Of a DNA stretch of 64,000 nt, positions 1 through 9,964 are shown one piece after another. The DNA lies in the NCBI RefSeq assembly GCF_900129765.1, contig NZ_FQWU01000001.1, positions 1,798,001-1,862,000 on the forward strand. Direction: 5' to 3'. How positions within the stretch are numbered: position 1 is the first letter of the stretch; each line of letters begins with the position of its first letter. Made by a program: the position numbers and the translations under genes. This stretch comes from Massilia sp. CF038 (GTDB lineage Bacteria > Pseudomonadota > Gammaproteobacteria > Burkholderiales > Burkholderiaceae_D). Below the pieces are notes generated by a model that saw only the letters and a program-made list of their open reading frames with translations, was not told where the DNA came from and ran no database searches.

Positions 1-1
1 G

Positions 2-85
2 GCCTCGCCCGAGTTCCTGGCCGGTCCCGACATGGCCACCCTGCGGGCCGAACTGAGCGCGATCCTCGCCCTGCTCAAGGGCTGA
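2..85 (+). CDS. 3' end of an unidentified gene (partial)
   Basis: The window opens inside a reading frame that ends with TGA at 83-85. The visible 27 residues end in an Ala/Leu-rich helix-like tail (…LSAILALLKG). Nothing identifies the family, and the rest lies outside the window. The call rests only on the open frame with GC-rich third positions and the lack of another gene here, so it is tentative. Confidence 0.45.
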   Translation, partial: ASPEFLAGPDMATLRAELSAILALLKG

Positions 86-196
86 TTACAACCCCACGTC
101 CAGCACACGCCGGCTGCATCTGCTTGGCGTGCGGCCGCCGGATCAGCGATAATCTCTGCGCACGCCAAAATGCCGTGTTTCGATATGCACGTGTGT

Positions 197-224
197 TTGT
201 ATAAAACAATCAGAGTGCTAGAAT
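197..224 (+). promoter_or_regulatory. candidate sigma-70 promoter for the NarL-type regulator
   Basis: TTGTAT (197-202) and TAGAAT (219-224) are separated by 16 nt in a locally AT-richer stretch, about 75 nt upstream of the regulator's start at 302. The rest of the 86-301 gap holds no gene that I can support. Confidence 0.3.
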
Positions 225-301
225 ACCAAGGGATGCGCAGTGCCGGGCGTGGGGTTGGCCTCGGGCTCTTTCCTGTGACAGGGAAAATTTAAGGGAAGAC
301 A

Positions 302-934
302 ATGATACGCGTTGCCATTTGTGACGATCACCAGATAGTAAGAGCAGGATTCAAACAGATTTTTTCGTCTTCCGATGACTTTGAGGTCGTTGCTGAAGGC
401 GCTACCGGGCGCGAAGCGCTCGATATCGCACGCCGCGAAATTTGCGACGTGCTGTTGCTCGATATTGCCATGCCCGACCAGAGCGGCATCGATATCCTGC
501 GTACCATCCGTCAGGGCCAGCCCAATCTGCCGGTGCTGATTTTGTCCGGCTACCCGGCGCAGCAGTACGCGCTGAATTTGTTCAAGATGGGCGCCAACGG
601 CTACCTGAACAAGGAGTGCGAAGCGGACGAACTCAAAACCGCGGTACGCACCGTGTTCCAGGGCCGCCGCTACGTCAGTTCCACTGTCGGCGAACTGCTG
701 GCGCAAAGCTTCGACCGTGATCCGAGCACGGCGCTGCACACCGAGCTGTCGGACCGCGAGTTCCAGGTCTTCTTGCGCCTGGCCAAGGGTGCGACGGTGT
801 CCGACATCGGCGTGGCCTTGTCCCTGTCCATCAAGACCGTCTCCACCTACCGTACACGTATCATGGAAAAAATGGGATTGCAGTCGAACAGCGACCTGAC
901 CTATTACGCCATGAAAAACAATCTGCTCGACTAA
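302..934 (+). CDS. NarL/FixJ (LuxR-type) response regulator
   Basis: This 210-residue two-component response regulator has a receiver domain (about residues 1-120) with acidic residues D8/D9, phosphoacceptor D54 in LLLDIAMPD and K104. A LuxR-type helix-turn-helix follows (about 145-205, LSDREFQVFLRLAKG … SIKTVSTYRTRI). The start follows a GGGAAGAC stretch. The next gene in the same direction is a HisKA_3 histidine kinase, the kinase class that usually partners NarL-type regulators, so the two probably form a pair. A hairpin lies between them, so the kinase may also have its own transcript. The architecture resembles UvrY/GacA and NarL, but the signal and target genes cannot be read from sequence. 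Confidence 0.9.
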   Translation: MIRVAICDDHQIVRAGFKQIFSSSDDFEVVAEGATGREALDIARREICDVLLLDIAMPDQSGIDILRTIRQGQPNLPVLILSGYPAQQYALNLFKMGANGYLNKECEADELKTAVRTVFQGRRYVSSTVGELLAQSFDRDPSTALHTELSDREFQVFLRLAKGATVSDIGVALSLSIKTVSTYRTRIMEKMGLQSNSDLTYYAMKNNLLD

Positions 935-942
935 TTGTCCCC

Positions 943-974
943 GCGGCCGGCACACGCCAGCGGCCGCTGTTTTT
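943..974 (+). terminator. candidate intrinsic terminator after the NarL-type regulator
   Basis: GCGGCCG (943-949) pairs with CGGCCGC (961-967), followed by TGTTTTT. It sits 9 nt after the regulator's stop codon. The U-tract is short and interrupted, so it may only partly terminate before the kinase gene. Confidence 0.5.
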
Positions 975-1062
975 CCCCCTCACAGATGTGCTTGGCTGCA
1001 GCCAGGCAAGGTCCGGACTATAATTGCCTCTCGCTGAGTGTGCGGAGCGCAAAGGATCCTGG

Positions 1063-2559
1063 ATGTATTTCACCATCGACCCACCCCTGAAGGCGGGACT
1101 GCCGTTCTACAAGACCGCTGTGGCACTGTTCTGCGTGCTGCTGCTGGTGGCGAACGGGGTGAGTCTGTTCCATAACTACGGATCGCTGAACGCGGCTAAC
1201 CGCCTGCAAAGCAAGACCGCGCTCGTCACTGACAAGGTGCAATACCTGAACGTGCTGGTCATGGATGCGGAAACCAGCTTGCGCGGCTACTTCCTGTCCG
1301 GCTCCGAGGTGTACCTGGGGCCGCTGCGCACGGCCACCAGCAAGATCGACGATCAGTTCGATGAGCTTGGCGTGCTGGTGGCCGACAGCGCGTCCCAGCG
1401 CAAGAACCTGGCGCAGCTACGCACCCTCGTCAAGCGCAAGCTGGAAAACATGGAACAGGTGCTGGAGGTGTACCAGAAGGGTGGCCTGAACGATGTGGTG
1501 GCCATTGCCGCCACCAGCGACAGCAAGTTCCTGCTCGATGAAATTCGTTTTCAAGTGGTGATCATGGTGCAGGAGCAAACAGAATTGCTTGCTGCCCGCC
1601 GCGCCGCGTTTGACAAGGAGCACCGCAATGCCGTCATGCTGGGCATTGGCATCAACGTGCTGGCGGTGCTGGTGCTGGGCCTGTTCTATCGGCTGATCCG
1701 GCGCGGTTATTATGAGCGCGTGGCCAGCGCCCAGGCACTGCGCAACGCCAACGAAAACCTGGAATCGATGGTGGTGGTGCGCACCGAGCAGCTGTCGGTG
1801 CTGTCGCGCCACCTGATCCGCGTGAGCGAGGAAGAAAAGGCGCGCCTGGCGCGCGAGCTGCACGACGAGCTGGGCGCCAACCTGACGGCTATTAACATTG
1901 ACTTGAACGCGGTGGCGGACACGCTGCGGCCTGTGCAGCCCGCGCTGGCGGCCATGCTCGACCGCGCACGCGGCACCCTGGTCGATACGGTGGAACTGAA
2001 GCGCCGCATTGTAGAAGACCTGCGCCCCAGCATGCTCGACAACCTGGGTCTGGCCAGTGCCTTGCAAAGCTATTGCGACGATTACGCCCGCGTGACCGGA
2101 CTTGACTGCGAAGCCTTGATCGAAGGCGAGGTCGATAGCGCCGGGCCGATGCAGGCCATCGCAATCTTCCGTATCGTGCAAGAGTCGCTGAACAACGTGG
2201 CCAAGTACGCCAATGCCAGCCAGGTCATCGTGCACCTGGCGCGCGAAGGCAGCCATCTGGCGCTGGAAATTACAGACAATGGGATCGGGATCGATGCCGA
2301 GGCGGTCAGCAAACCGCGCTCGCATGGCTTGCTGGGCATGCGCGAGCGCGCATTGTTATTGGCGGGAAGCTTGACGGTGAAGCGGGGAATGAACAATCGC
2401 GGTACCTGCGTCGAAGCGCACATACCGCTGGGCGGGCCGCCGGAGCGCCCGCCCGGGCAGGAAATCAGCGTGCCACATCCATCAGCAGGCGGTCATATTC
2501 CGTCTTTGCCACCTTATAGCACTCGCCCGCATACGCCTCAAGACCTTGTCGGTCGATGA
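1063..2559 (+). CDS. CHASE3-domain sensor histidine kinase (HisKA_3 family)
   Basis: This membrane sensor kinase has 498 residues from ATG 1063, which is preceded by AAAGGA; an upstream TTG at 1024 is less likely. The order is TM helix (about 15-35), CHASE3-like periplasmic region (MDAETSLRGYFLSG motif), second TM (about 190-212), HisKA_3 dimerisation helix with phospho-acceptor H267 in ARELHDELGAN, and an HATPase with N-box (ESLNNVAKYA), DNGIGID and GLLGMRERA. It probably phosphorylates the regulator just upstream. The recognisable kinase ends near GTCVEAHIPLGG. The last ~40 residues are Pro/Ser-rich and read about 95 nt into the 3' end of the convergent Crp/Fnr gene, which suggests loss of an earlier stop codon. 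Confidence 0.88.
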   Translation: MYFTIDPPLKAGLPFYKTAVALFCVLLLVANGVSLFHNYGSLNAANRLQSKTALVTDKVQYLNVLVMDAETSLRGYFLSGSEVYLGPLRTATSKIDDQFDELGVLVADSASQRKNLAQLRTLVKRKLENMEQVLEVYQKGGLNDVVAIAATSDSKFLLDEIRFQVVIMVQEQTELLAARRAAFDKEHRNAVMLGIGINVLAVLVLGLFYRLIRRGYYERVASAQALRNANENLESMVVVRTEQLSVLSRHLIRVSEEEKARLARELHDELGANLTAINIDLNAVADTLRPVQPALAAMLDRARGTLVDTVELKRRIVEDLRPSMLDNLGLASALQSYCDDYARVTGLDCEALIEGEVDSAGPMQAIAIFRIVQESLNNVAKYANASQVIVHLAREGSHLALEITDNGIGIDAEAVSKPRSHGLLGMRERALLLAGSLTVKRGMNNRGTCVEAHIPLGGPPERPPGQEISVPHPSAGGHIPSLPPYSTRPHTPQDLVGR

Positions 2560-3274
2560 CGGTGATATTGCCGCGGCGGTAGGTGATCAGACCATCGTCC
2601 TGCAGCTTGCCGGCGGCAGCGGTAATGCTTTCGCGGCGCACGCCCAGCATGATGGAGATCAGTTCCTGGGTGACTTTCAGTTCGTTCGAAGCGGAGCGAT
2701 CCAGGCGGTCGAGCAGCCAGCGGCACAGTTTTTGTTCGATCGAGCTGTGACGGCCGCCCACGGCGTTCTGCGCCATTTGGGCAAACAGGGCATTGGTATA
2801 GCGCATCAGCAGCTGGGGCAGGGCGCCGCCCTGGTTGAAGGCATCGCGCAGGTACTGGGTTTTAAGGCGGTAACCGTAGCCCGCGCTTTGCACCACGGCG
2901 CTGCACATGGCGCGCTCGCCCATGAACAGGGACATGCCCACCACACCTTCATGGCCGACCACGGCGATCTCGGTGGTGGCGCCATCTTCCATCACATACA
3001 GCAGCGAGACAATGGCAGTGGTAGGGAAGTAGACGTTTTCCAGCTTGCTGCCGTATTCAAACAGTTCTTTGCCGAACGGGAGCGCAACGAGCTCCAGGTG
3101 TTCGAACAGCGATTCCAGATCATGGCGGGGAAGGGCGGCCAGCAATTCGTTTTGCTGGGTGCCGCTATAGCTGACAACTGGCTTGGACGCAACTTTCAAC
3201 TCCTGTGCATTGGCAGGAATCTGGTTTACCGATGGCGCATTGTGCGCGGTGGTACCAAGTTGGGTGTTGTTCAT
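2465..3274 (-). CDS. Crp/Fnr-family transcriptional regulator
   Basis: This 269-residue regulator starts at ATG 3274, which follows GTGAGGAAAAC on the minus strand; an upstream start at 3316 lacks such a site. A ~35-residue low-complexity N-terminal tail precedes a cyclic-nucleotide-binding-type beta-roll (about 50-160, LPFGKELFEYGSKLENVYF … GHEGVVGMSLFMG). A Crp-type winged helix is C-terminal (VTQELISIMLGVRRESITAAAGKLQ). The Fnr cysteine cluster is absent, so it is not an iron-sulfur oxygen sensor, and the canonical cAMP-binding arginine/serine pair is not evident, so the ligand is unknown. It converges on and overlaps the histidine kinase gene by 95 bp. Confidence 0.87.
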   Translation of the reverse strand: MNNTQLGTTAHNAPSVNQIPANAQELKVASKPVVSYSGTQQNELLAALPRHDLESLFEHLELVALPFGKELFEYGSKLENVYFPTTAIVSLLYVMEDGATTEIAVVGHEGVVGMSLFMGERAMCSAVVQSAGYGYRLKTQYLRDAFNQGGALPQLLMRYTNALFAQMAQNAVGGRHSSIEQKLCRWLLDRLDRSASNELKVTQELISIMLGVRRESITAAAGKLQDDGLITYRRGNITVIDRQGLEAYAGECYKVAKTEYDRLLMDVAR

Positions 3275-3608
3275 TGTTTTCCTCACTCTCGAACGTGCTT
3301 CAGGGGCGACCTGCACACAGCAGCAGATCGCGATGTGTGAACATTAAAGCTATCGTCTGTTGGCGAACATAAGATTAGCAGTCGCCCCCATGTAGGCTGC
3401 ATGCATACGGCCTTGTGGGCCCAGTCCTACTGGGGAGAAATCGCGTTTTCCCTGCTGAATGCCGCTTTTTTACGCACACTTGCCTAAAAGCAGCACTTGA
3501 AACCGGCTGTCAGCGGCACGACATGGGGCCGCAATGCCTGGCGAGATGCTTGGGCGCACAGCGTGCTATGCCTCATAATGTATGTAACGCAACTAAAAGA
3601 GCTTCCGC
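3275..3608. other. 334-bp divergent intergenic region
   Basis: This gap separates the leftward Crp/Fnr gene from the rightward OmpR-type regulator and must hold both promoters. For the rightward gene a weak TTGGGC (3550-3555) with CATAAT (3574-3579) at 18 nt is visible. No clear Crp- or Fnr-like palindrome, hairpin or small gene was recognised. Confidence 0.4.
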
Positions 3609-4274
3609 ATGCACGTGTTACTGGTCGAAGATGACGCCGTTCTGGCCGATGGTCTGTGCCGCATTCTGCAAAGCCATGGCATGCTGGTCGAGGTGGTCGG
3701 CAACGGCACCCAGGCCGACCAGCTGCTGCAGGGCGGCGACATGGCCGTGGTGGTGCTCGACATCGGCCTGCCAGGCATCGACGGTTTTGAAGTGGTACGG
3801 CGCCTGCGCGCGCGCCAGGACAATGTGCCGGTGCTGCTGCTGACCGCGCGCGACGCCATCGAAGACCGGGTGCGCGGCCTGGAGCTGGGCGCCGACGATT
3901 ACCTGGTCAAGCCGTTTGCCACGGCCGAACTGGTGGCCCGCATCAAGGCACTGGCGCGGCGCAATGCGCCCAAGCCGGCTGTGCTCAGTCTGGGCCAGCT
4001 CACGCTGGACACCCAGACCCGGCGCGCCCAGGTTGGCACGCGCAGCATCGATTTGTCGGTGCGCGAGTGGGCCGTACTCGAATACCTGGTCCAGCATGGT
4101 GGCCGGGTGGTGTCCAAGCAGCAGATCATTGACGCCATTCTGCCCTGGGGAGACGATGTCACCCTGAATGCGGTGGAAGTCTACATTTCGCGCATCCGCC
4201 TCAAGACCACCGATGCGGGCATCAGCATCCGCACCATTCGCGGTTTCGGCTACATGCTTGAGCTGGACAAATGA
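3609..4274 (+). CDS. OmpR/PhoB-family response regulator
   Basis: This 221-residue regulator has a receiver domain (1-115) with E7/D8/D9, phosphoacceptor D51 in VVLDIGLPG, T79 and K101. It also has an OmpR-type winged helix (about 125-218, with VREWAVLEYLVQHGGRVVS and VEVYISRIRLK). The sequence is closest in style to the QseB/TctD/PmrA group. Its stop overlaps the start of the next gene (ATGA at 4271-4274), so kinase and regulator are translationally coupled. The stimulus cannot be inferred. Confidence 0.92.
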   Translation: MHVLLVEDDAVLADGLCRILQSHGMLVEVVGNGTQADQLLQGGDMAVVVLDIGLPGIDGFEVVRRLRARQDNVPVLLLTARDAIEDRVRGLELGADDYLVKPFATAELVARIKALARRNAPKPAVLSLGQLTLDTQTRRAQVGTRSIDLSVREWAVLEYLVQHGGRVVSKQQIIDAILPWGDDVTLNAVEVYISRIRLKTTDAGISIRTIRGFGYMLELDK

Positions 4275-5683
4275 ACAGCATCCGCCTGCGCCTGCTGAAG
4301 TGGCTGATCGTGCCGATCATCCTGATCAATCTTGCCGGCGCAAGCATGACTTACCTGCTGGCCTGGATTCCAGCCCAGATTGCGTTTGACCAGAGCCTGG
4401 CCGATGCCGCCGTGGCCCTGGCCTCGCGCCTGCGCGAAGGGCCGGCCGGCGCCAGCATCGACTTGCCGCGCCAGGCCGAACAGATTTTGCGCGCCAACGA
4501 TATCGATGCCTTCTACTTCGTGGTGCGCACCGGGAAGGGCCAGATCCTCGCTGGCGACGTCGATTTCCCCTTGGGCGGGCGGCTCGAGGTGGCAGCCCAT
4601 GACGGCACCATGCGCGGCGAACCGATCCGGATTGCTTTTCTGCCCGTGGTGCAGGGCGAGGAGCATCTGCTGATCGGGGTCGCCAAGACCATGCGCAAAC
4701 GCCAGCAAGTGCGCTCGGCCATCCTGCGCGCGCTGCTGCTGGTGGAAGGCGTCTTCATTCTCGCGCTGGTCGGCCTGATCTGGTTTTCCGTCACCAACGG
4801 CCTGCTGCCGCTGGCGCGCATGCGTGCCAACCTGAATGCGCGCGAAGTCAATGATCTGGCCCCGATTGACAGTGGTGCCGTACCCTATGAGCTGGTGCCT
4901 GTGGTGGGGGCCTTCAATGAAATGCTGGGCAAGGTGCGTGCTGGTGCCACCGCACAGCATAATTTTCTGGCCGACGTGGCGCACCAGTTGCGTACCCCGC
5001 TGGCAGGCTTGAAACTGCAGCTTGAGTGGCTCGCGGCCCGCTACAAGGGCGATCCGGACACGGTGCGCTCGGTGCAGCTGATGCTGACGTCGAACGAGCG
5101 CATGATCCGCCAGACCAACCAGTTGCTGGCCCTGGCGCGCGCCGAGCCAAGCCGGTTCGAGAAAAAACGCCTGGAACAGGTCGACCTGTCGCAACTGGTG
5201 GGGCAGGTGGTGCAGTATTTCGTCGACGAGGCGGGCAAGAAGCAGATCGATATCGGCTTCGACCTGCAGCCAGCACCGGTGGCGGGCGATACCAATTTGC
5301 TGCGTGACCTGATTGATAACCTGGTCGACAATGCGGTGCGCTACACGCCCCAGGGCGGCACGGTCACCGTGCGCACCTTCGCCGATGGCCAGCAAGGGGT
5401 GCTGGAAGTGGAGGATTCCGGTCCCGGGATTCCGCCCCACCAGCGCGGACTGGTGTTCCAGCGCTATGTGCGGCTGGACGACAAGAGCACCGGCAGCGGC
5501 CTGGGGCTGGCCATTGTGCGCGACATCGCCCAGGCGCACCGCGCCAAGGCCGAAATCGGCGATGGCCGCGATGGCCGCGGCATGACCATGTCGGTCCGCT
5601 TTCCGGCCCTGAAACGGCGCGCCAGTCCGCTGACCATTGCCGCGCTGCCCGGGCGCAGCAGCAGTGGCCGACCGCGCGCCTGA
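4271..5683 (+). CDS. sensor histidine kinase of the QseC/TctE type
   Basis: This 470-residue kinase is coupled to the upstream OmpR-type regulator by a 4-nt overlap. It has an N-terminal TM segment (about 10-32), a short periplasmic region, and a second TM (about 153-177). A HAMP-like linker leads to HisKA with phospho-acceptor H238 in DVAHQLRTPLAGL. The HATPase has LIDNLVDNAVRYTP (N-box), VEDSGPGIP and GSGLGLAIV. The short periplasmic domain is typical of TctE/QseC-like kinases, whose ligands (tricarboxylates, metals, polymyxin stress) vary, so no ligand is assigned. Confidence 0.9.
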   Translation: MNSIRLRLLKWLIVPIILINLAGASMTYLLAWIPAQIAFDQSLADAAVALASRLREGPAGASIDLPRQAEQILRANDIDAFYFVVRTGKGQILAGDVDFPLGGRLEVAAHDGTMRGEPIRIAFLPVVQGEEHLLIGVAKTMRKRQQVRSAILRALLLVEGVFILALVGLIWFSVTNGLLPLARMRANLNAREVNDLAPIDSGAVPYELVPVVGAFNEMLGKVRAGATAQHNFLADVAHQLRTPLAGLKLQLEWLAARYKGDPDTVRSVQLMLTSNERMIRQTNQLLALARAEPSRFEKKRLEQVDLSQLVGQVVQYFVDEAGKKQIDIGFDLQPAPVAGDTNLLRDLIDNLVDNAVRYTPQGGTVTVRTFADGQQGVLEVEDSGPGIPPHQRGLVFQRYVRLDDKSTGSGLGLAIVRDIAQAHRAKAEIGDGRDGRGMTMSVRFPALKRRASPLTIAALPGRSSSGRPRA

Positions 5684-5757
5684 GGGCTGGCGTAATCATT
5701 TCACACGAGCGGCTCAAGAATCGGTAAAATTGAGGGTTTTGTGCACAGGGCCAAGCT

Positions 5758-7431
5758 ATGGCTGAGAATATGGCCAACGATATCGATCCAACACTCCCCG
5801 ACGCCGACAGCGGCGTCACCAGCGCGGCGCGCCAGCCGGTCCAGATTGCGCGTGAAGTCGCGCGCCGCCGTACCTTCGGCATCATCTCGCACCCGGATGC
5901 GGGCAAGACCACGCTGACCGAAAAACTGCTGCTATTCTCGGGCGCGATCCAGATGGCGGGTACCGTCAAGGCGCGCAAGAGCGGCCGTCACGCCACTTCC
6001 GACTGGATGGAGATCGAAAAGCAGCGCGGCATTTCCGTGGCCAGCTCGGTGATGCAGTTCGAGCATCGCGACCATGTGATCAACCTGCTCGACACCCCCG
6101 GCCACCAGGACTTCTCGGAAGATACCTACCGCGTGCTGACGGCAGTCGACTCGGCATTGATGGTGATCGATGCCGCCAAGGGCGTTGAAGCGCAGACCAT
6201 CAAGCTGCTGGCTGTGTGCCGCATGCGTAGCACGCCGATTGTCACCTTCATGAACAAGATGGACCGCGAAACGCGCGATCCGCTTGAGCTGCTCGACGAA
6301 CTGGAGTCGGTACTCAAGATCCAGTGCGCGCCAGTGACCTGGCCAATCGGCATGGGCAAGAACTTCCGCGGTGTGTACCACCTGCTGCGCGATGAAATCA
6401 TGCTGTTCAAGGCCGGCGAAGAAAAGGCCGACGGCGCCTTCGAGATCATCAAGGGCATCGACAATCCCAAGCTACAGGAGATGTTCCCGCTCGAGATCGA
6501 ACAGCTGAAAATGGAAGTGGAGCTGGTGCACGGCGCCTCGCATCCTTTCGATCTGGAGCAATTCCTGGCGGGCGTGCAGACCCCGGTCTTCTTTGGTTCG
6601 GCGATCAACAACTTCGGCGTGCGTGAAATTCTGTCGGCCCTGGTTGACTGGGCACCGGCGCCGCGCGAGCGCGATGCCAGCGTGCGCGTGGTCGCGCCCG
6701 ACGAGCAGCCATTCTCCGGCTTCGTCTTCAAGATTCAGGCCAATATGGACCCGGCCCACCGCGACCGCATCGCCTTCCTGCGCGTGTGCTCGGGACGGTT
6801 CGAGCGCGGCATGAAGGTCAAGCACCTGCGTTTGGGGCGCGAGATCAAGGTGTCGTCGGTGGTGACCTTCATGGCATCGTCGCGCGAACAGGTCGAAGAA
6901 GCCTACGCGGGCGACATCATCGGTCTGCCCAACCATGGCAACATGCAGATTGGCGACAGCTTCTCCGAAGGCGAGATGCTGCAATTTACCGGCATTCCTT
7001 ATTTTGCGCCGGACTTCTTCCGCTCGGTGCGGATTCGCAATCCGCTCAAGATCAAGCAGCTGCACAAGGGTTTGCAGCAGCTGGGCGAAGAGGGCGCGGT
7101 GCAGGTGTTCAAGCCGGTGCAGGGCAGCGAGCTGGTACTGGGTGCGGTTGGTGTGCTGCAGTTTGAAGTGGTGGCCAGCCGCCTGCTGAACGAATACGGC
7201 GTGGACGCCGTGTTCGAAGGCACCAGCATCAGCAGCGCGCGCTGGGTCAGCGGTGACGACAAGCGCGTGCTGGCTGATTTCGAAACCGCGCTGGGACACA
7301 ATGTGGCTTACGATGCGGCGGGCAATCTGGCGTATCTGGCCACGTCCAATGTGAACCTGCGGCTGACCGAAGAGCGCTGGCCCAAGCTGAAGTTCCACGC
7401 AACGCGCGAACACGCGGCCAAGCTGGGATAA
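5758..7431 (+). CDS. prfC: peptide chain release factor 3
   Basis: This is the GTPase that recycles RF1/RF2 from the ribosome after termination. The product has 557 residues, slightly longer than the usual ~530 because of an N-terminal extension of about 25 residues. G-motifs are intact: G1 [14 protein letters not shown]3 [14 protein letters not shown] and G4 NKMDR. A later in-frame ATG at 5770 is an alternative start. A TAAAAT at 5725-5730 could be its -10 element. The stop codon lies 2 nt before a palindromic repeat that separates it from the convergent GGDEF-EAL gene. Confidence 0.95.
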   Translation: MAENMANDIDPTLPDADSGVTSAARQPVQIAREVARRRTFGIISHPDAGKTTLTEKLLLFSGAIQMAGTVKARKSGRHATSDWMEIEKQRGISVASSVMQFEHRDHVINLLDTPGHQDFSEDTYRVLTAVDSALMVIDAAKGVEAQTIKLLAVCRMRSTPIVTFMNKMDRETRDPLELLDELESVLKIQCAPVTWPIGMGKNFRGVYHLLRDEIMLFKAGEEKADGAFEIIKGIDNPKLQEMFPLEIEQLKMEVELVHGASHPFDLEQFLAGVQTPVFFGSAINNFGVREILSALVDWAPAPRERDASVRVVAPDEQPFSGFVFKIQANMDPAHRDRIAFLRVCSGRFERGMKVKHLRLGREIKVSSVVTFMASSREQVEEAYAGDIIGLPNHGNMQIGDSFSEGEMLQFTGIPYFAPDFFRSVRIRNPLKIKQLHKGLQQLGEEGAVQVFKPVQGSELVLGAVGVLQFEVVASRLLNEYGVDAVFEGTSISSARWVSGDDKRVLADFETALGHNVAYDAAGNLAYLATSNVNLRLTEERWPKLKFHATREHAAKLG

Positions 7432-7433
7432 GC

Positions 7434-7520
7434 ACATCGTCCTCGCGGAGGCGGGGACCCATACCACTTTGCCGAAGTTGTTCAGTGTGGTATAGGTCCC
7501 CGCCTCCGCGAGGACGATGT
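7434..7520. repeat. intergenic palindromic repeat, copy 1
   Basis: This is an 87-nt palindrome with perfect 26-nt arms (7434-7459 with 7495-7520). The arms are of the T type (CATCGTCCTCGCG…/…CGCGAGGACGATG), and the core CCGAAGTTGTTC is on the plus strand. It starts 2 nt after the prfC stop and ends 3 nt before the stop of the convergent GGDEF-EAL gene, so it could serve both as a 3'-end hairpin. Confidence 0.9.
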
Positions 7521-7523
7521 TGG

Positions 7524-9440
7524 TTAGAGCAGCAGCGCCTGCGCACTCGGCTGCCAATTACCCCCGTGCGTGCGCAGCAGATCGGTCAGCTGCGCCGCCG
7601 GCATGGGCCGCGCAAAATAGTATCCCTGCATGATGTCGCAGCCTGCGCGGCGCAAAAATTCCAGCTGTTCCAGTGTCTCCACACCTTCTGCCACCACCGT
7701 CATGCCCAGGCTGTGCGCCATGGCGATAATGGCGGTCGCAATTGCCTCGCCGTCGCCCGGTACGTCATGCACGAAGCTGCGGTCGATCTTGAGCTGGTCG
7801 ATCGGGAAGCGCTTCAGGTAGGACATCGACGAATACCCGGTGCCGAAATCGTCAATCGACAAGTGAATCCCGGCTGCCTGGAAGCCATGCAGCAAATCGA
7901 GGTTCGCGTTCACGTTCTCCATCAATACGCCTTCAGTGATTTCCAGTTCCAGCAAACGTGGCGGCAGGCCGGTCTCGCGCAGGATCGCCTGGATGTCGTG
8001 CATCAGACCATCGTCACGGGTCTGGCGCGCCGACAGGTTGACCGCCACGTGTTCGATGGTATCGAGCAGGCCGGCGTCGCGCCACGCCGCCGCCTGGCGG
8101 CAGGCGTGCTGCAGAACCCAGCGTCCGAGTGGAACGATGATGCCACTCTCCTCGGCCACCGGAATGAATTCCGCCGGACTGACGTGGCCCAGTTCTGCGC
8201 AGTGCCAGCGTGCCAGCACCTCAACGCCGACCAGGCGCCCGCTGCGCAGGTCGATCTGCGGCTGATAGTGCAGCTCCAGTTCGTCGTGTTCCAGTGCGCG
8301 GCGCAAATTGGCTTCCAGCTTCAGGCGCTTTTGCGCCTTTTCTTCCATGGCCGGCTGAAACACTTCAAAGGCGTTCTTGCCATTGTTCTTTGCGTGGTAC
8401 ATGGCCGTGTCGGCACTGCGCGTCAAGGTGCGCGCATCGCCTGCATCGCGTGGATAAATGCTCACACCGATGCTGGCACTGACATACAGCTGGTGACCGT
8501 TGACTGCAAACGGGGCGGCCAGCACGGCCAGAATCTTGCGCGCGACCGCTTCGGTCTCGCCCTGATCGCCGGCCGGCTCGACGATGATGACAAATTCATC
8601 GCCACCTATCCGGCAGATGATGTCGGTTTGGCGCAAACTGGCCAAAAGCCGGTCTGCTACCTGCTTGAGCAGCATGTCGCCGCAATCGTGTCCAAGCGTG
8701 TCGTTGACGACCTTGAAGTTGTCCAGGTCGAGCAGCAGCAGGCCCACCGTCGCGTTGATGCGGTCTGCCTCGCTTAACGCGAGGGCCAGCCTTTCATTGA
8801 ATTCGTGTCGATTTGGCAGCGTGGTGACGGAGTCCACATGGGCCAGGAAATGCAGGTGCTCCTCGGCCTTGCGCACCCTGCGCCGCATCGAGGCGACCAG
8901 TGCCCATGCAAGTGCCAGCGAACACAAGGCCACGGCCAGGGTCAGCACCGCGTAAGCAAGCAGGCGCGCGAACAAGCCGTCCAGCGAGGCGCGGATGGCG
9001 ATGGTGCCAATATGCTGGTTGTTGACCCGCACCGGTTCGGACACGTCGATGTAGCGTGCGCCAACGTCATAGGCGGAATCGGCCTGCGCGGCCGACGGCG
9101 CCTGCAAGGTGATGCGTCCGGCGCGTTCATAGTGCGCCAGGGTTGCGCCCCGGGCGTCGAAGATACTGGCCGCCACCACTGGCGGCGAGGCTGCCAGGCC
9201 AGCCAATGTTTCGACGCCGGCACGCTCGTCGCCAAACATCAGTGCCGCGCTGCTGTTGGTACCAATGATGCGTGCCTGGACGCGCAGATCGTCGACCATG
9301 GCCGCCCGTAGCGAGACGAATTGCACGGCGATCAGTGCCAGGCTCGCCACCAGCAGGGCGGCGCCCGCGGTGATGATCGTGGTCTGGGTCAGGCGGCGGC
9401 CCAGGCCTGGGGCCTGGTCGCTTTTACGCCGATTGTTCAT
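7524..9440 (-). CDS. YfiN-like membrane diguanylate cyclase/phosphodiesterase (GGDEF-EAL)
   Basis: This 638-residue bifunctional c-di-GMP enzyme has TM1 (about 22-48) and a periplasmic CHASE8/YfiN-like domain with an [18 protein letters not shown] motif. TM2 (about 158-182) is followed by GGDEF at 279-283, with an upstream RxxD inhibitory site (R270-D273). The EAL domain starts at EVL 407-409. EAL residues look intact ([38 protein letters not shown]), so both synthesis and breakdown are possible. Its ATG overlaps the stop of the YfiR-like gene by 4 nt. In Pseudomonas, YfiR restrains YfiN in the periplasm; the same control is inferred here. Confidence 0.9.
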   Translation of the reverse strand: MNNRRKSDQAPGLGRRLTQTTIITAGAALLVASLALIAVQFVSLRAAMVDDLRVQARIIGTNSSAALMFGDERAGVETLAGLAASPPVVAASIFDARGATLAHYERAGRITLQAPSAAQADSAYDVGARYIDVSEPVRVNNQHIGTIAIRASLDGLFARLLAYAVLTLAVALCSLALAWALVASMRRRVRKAEEHLHFLAHVDSVTTLPNRHEFNERLALALSEADRINATVGLLLLDLDNFKVVNDTLGHDCGDMLLKQVADRLLASLRQTDIICRIGGDEFVIIVEPAGDQGETEAVARKILAVLAAPFAVNGHQLYVSASIGVSIYPRDAGDARTLTRSADTAMYHAKNNGKNAFEVFQPAMEEKAQKRLKLEANLRRALEHDELELHYQPQIDLRSGRLVGVEVLARWHCAELGHVSPAEFIPVAEESGIIVPLGRWVLQHACRQAAAWRDAGLLDTIEHVAVNLSARQTRDDGLMHDIQAILRETGLPPRLLELEITEGVLMENVNANLDLLHGFQAAGIHLSIDDFGTGYSSMSYLKRFPIDQLKIDRSFVHDVPGDGEAIATAIIAMAHSLGMTVVAEGVETLEQLEFLRRAGCDIMQGYYFARPMPAAQLTDLLRTHGGNWQPSAQALLL

Positions 9441-9964
9441 TGCACGCTCCTGGCAAGGCGCAGCAGTTTGGATGAAATGGTGAGCTGCGTGCCGCGTGCC
9501 GCGGTCAGGTCGATGTCAAAGCTGACGCGTTGATTTTGCATGGACAGCAGGATGACCGCGCCATCGGCGCCAAGTTCGTCGGACACCGTCAGCACGTGGC
9601 TGCCGCCCAGTTCGCGCTTGTATTGGGGCCATTGCTCGTGGTCCGCGCGATCCAGTACCAACACATGGCAGCCGCGCACCGGCGTCACGCTGGATCGCAC
9701 GGCAATGCGGTGACCATTGACTGCCTTGTCATTGAGCTGCAACAGTGCCGGCAGCATGGCGTTGCCCGCGCCAGCGCAAATATTGAATGGCGCCCCGTCT
9801 GGCAGCACCTGGCGTGGCCATTCAGTAAAGACCGCAAAATTGAAGATAAATGCAGCCTTCAAATCATTGGCCTGCACCGGCTGGGCCGCGACGGGTCCCG
9901 CCGTGAACAGCGCGAGCACTGACGCGACGGCCAGCAGGGCCCCGCCAATACGCTTAGAACGCAT
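9437..9964 (-). CDS. YfiR-family (DUF4154) periplasmic protein
   Basis: This 175-residue exported protein has a signal peptide (RSKRIGG followed by a hydrophobic stretch, cleavage near VAAQ-PV). The YfiR hallmark region follows ([17 protein letters not shown] … FNICAGAG … [10 protein letters not shown] … ISSKLLRLA). Two cysteines (63 and 99) are present; disulfides regulate Pseudomonas YfiR, but it is not clear that these correspond. I chose ATG 9964, inside the receptor's last codons, because it gives a proper signal peptide; the longer frame to 10120 does not. The gene overlaps the receptor by 11 nt and the GGDEF-EAL gene by 4 nt. The expected role is to relay an envelope signal to the cyclase. 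Confidence 0.85.
   Translation of the reverse strand: MRSKRIGGALLAVASVLALFTAGPVAAQPVQANDLKAAFIFNFAVFTEWPRQVLPDGAPFNICAGAGNAMLPALLQLNDKAVNGHRIAVRSSVTPVRGCHVLVLDRADHEQWPQYKRELGGSHVLTVSDELGADGAVILLSMQNQRVSFDIDLTAARGTQLTISSKLLRLARSVQ

Noticed and set aside
106-134. CACGCC…GGCGTG inverted repeat after the first partial gene
   Set aside because: It could be a terminator, but it lacks a T-tract and the stem is short, so it was not annotated.
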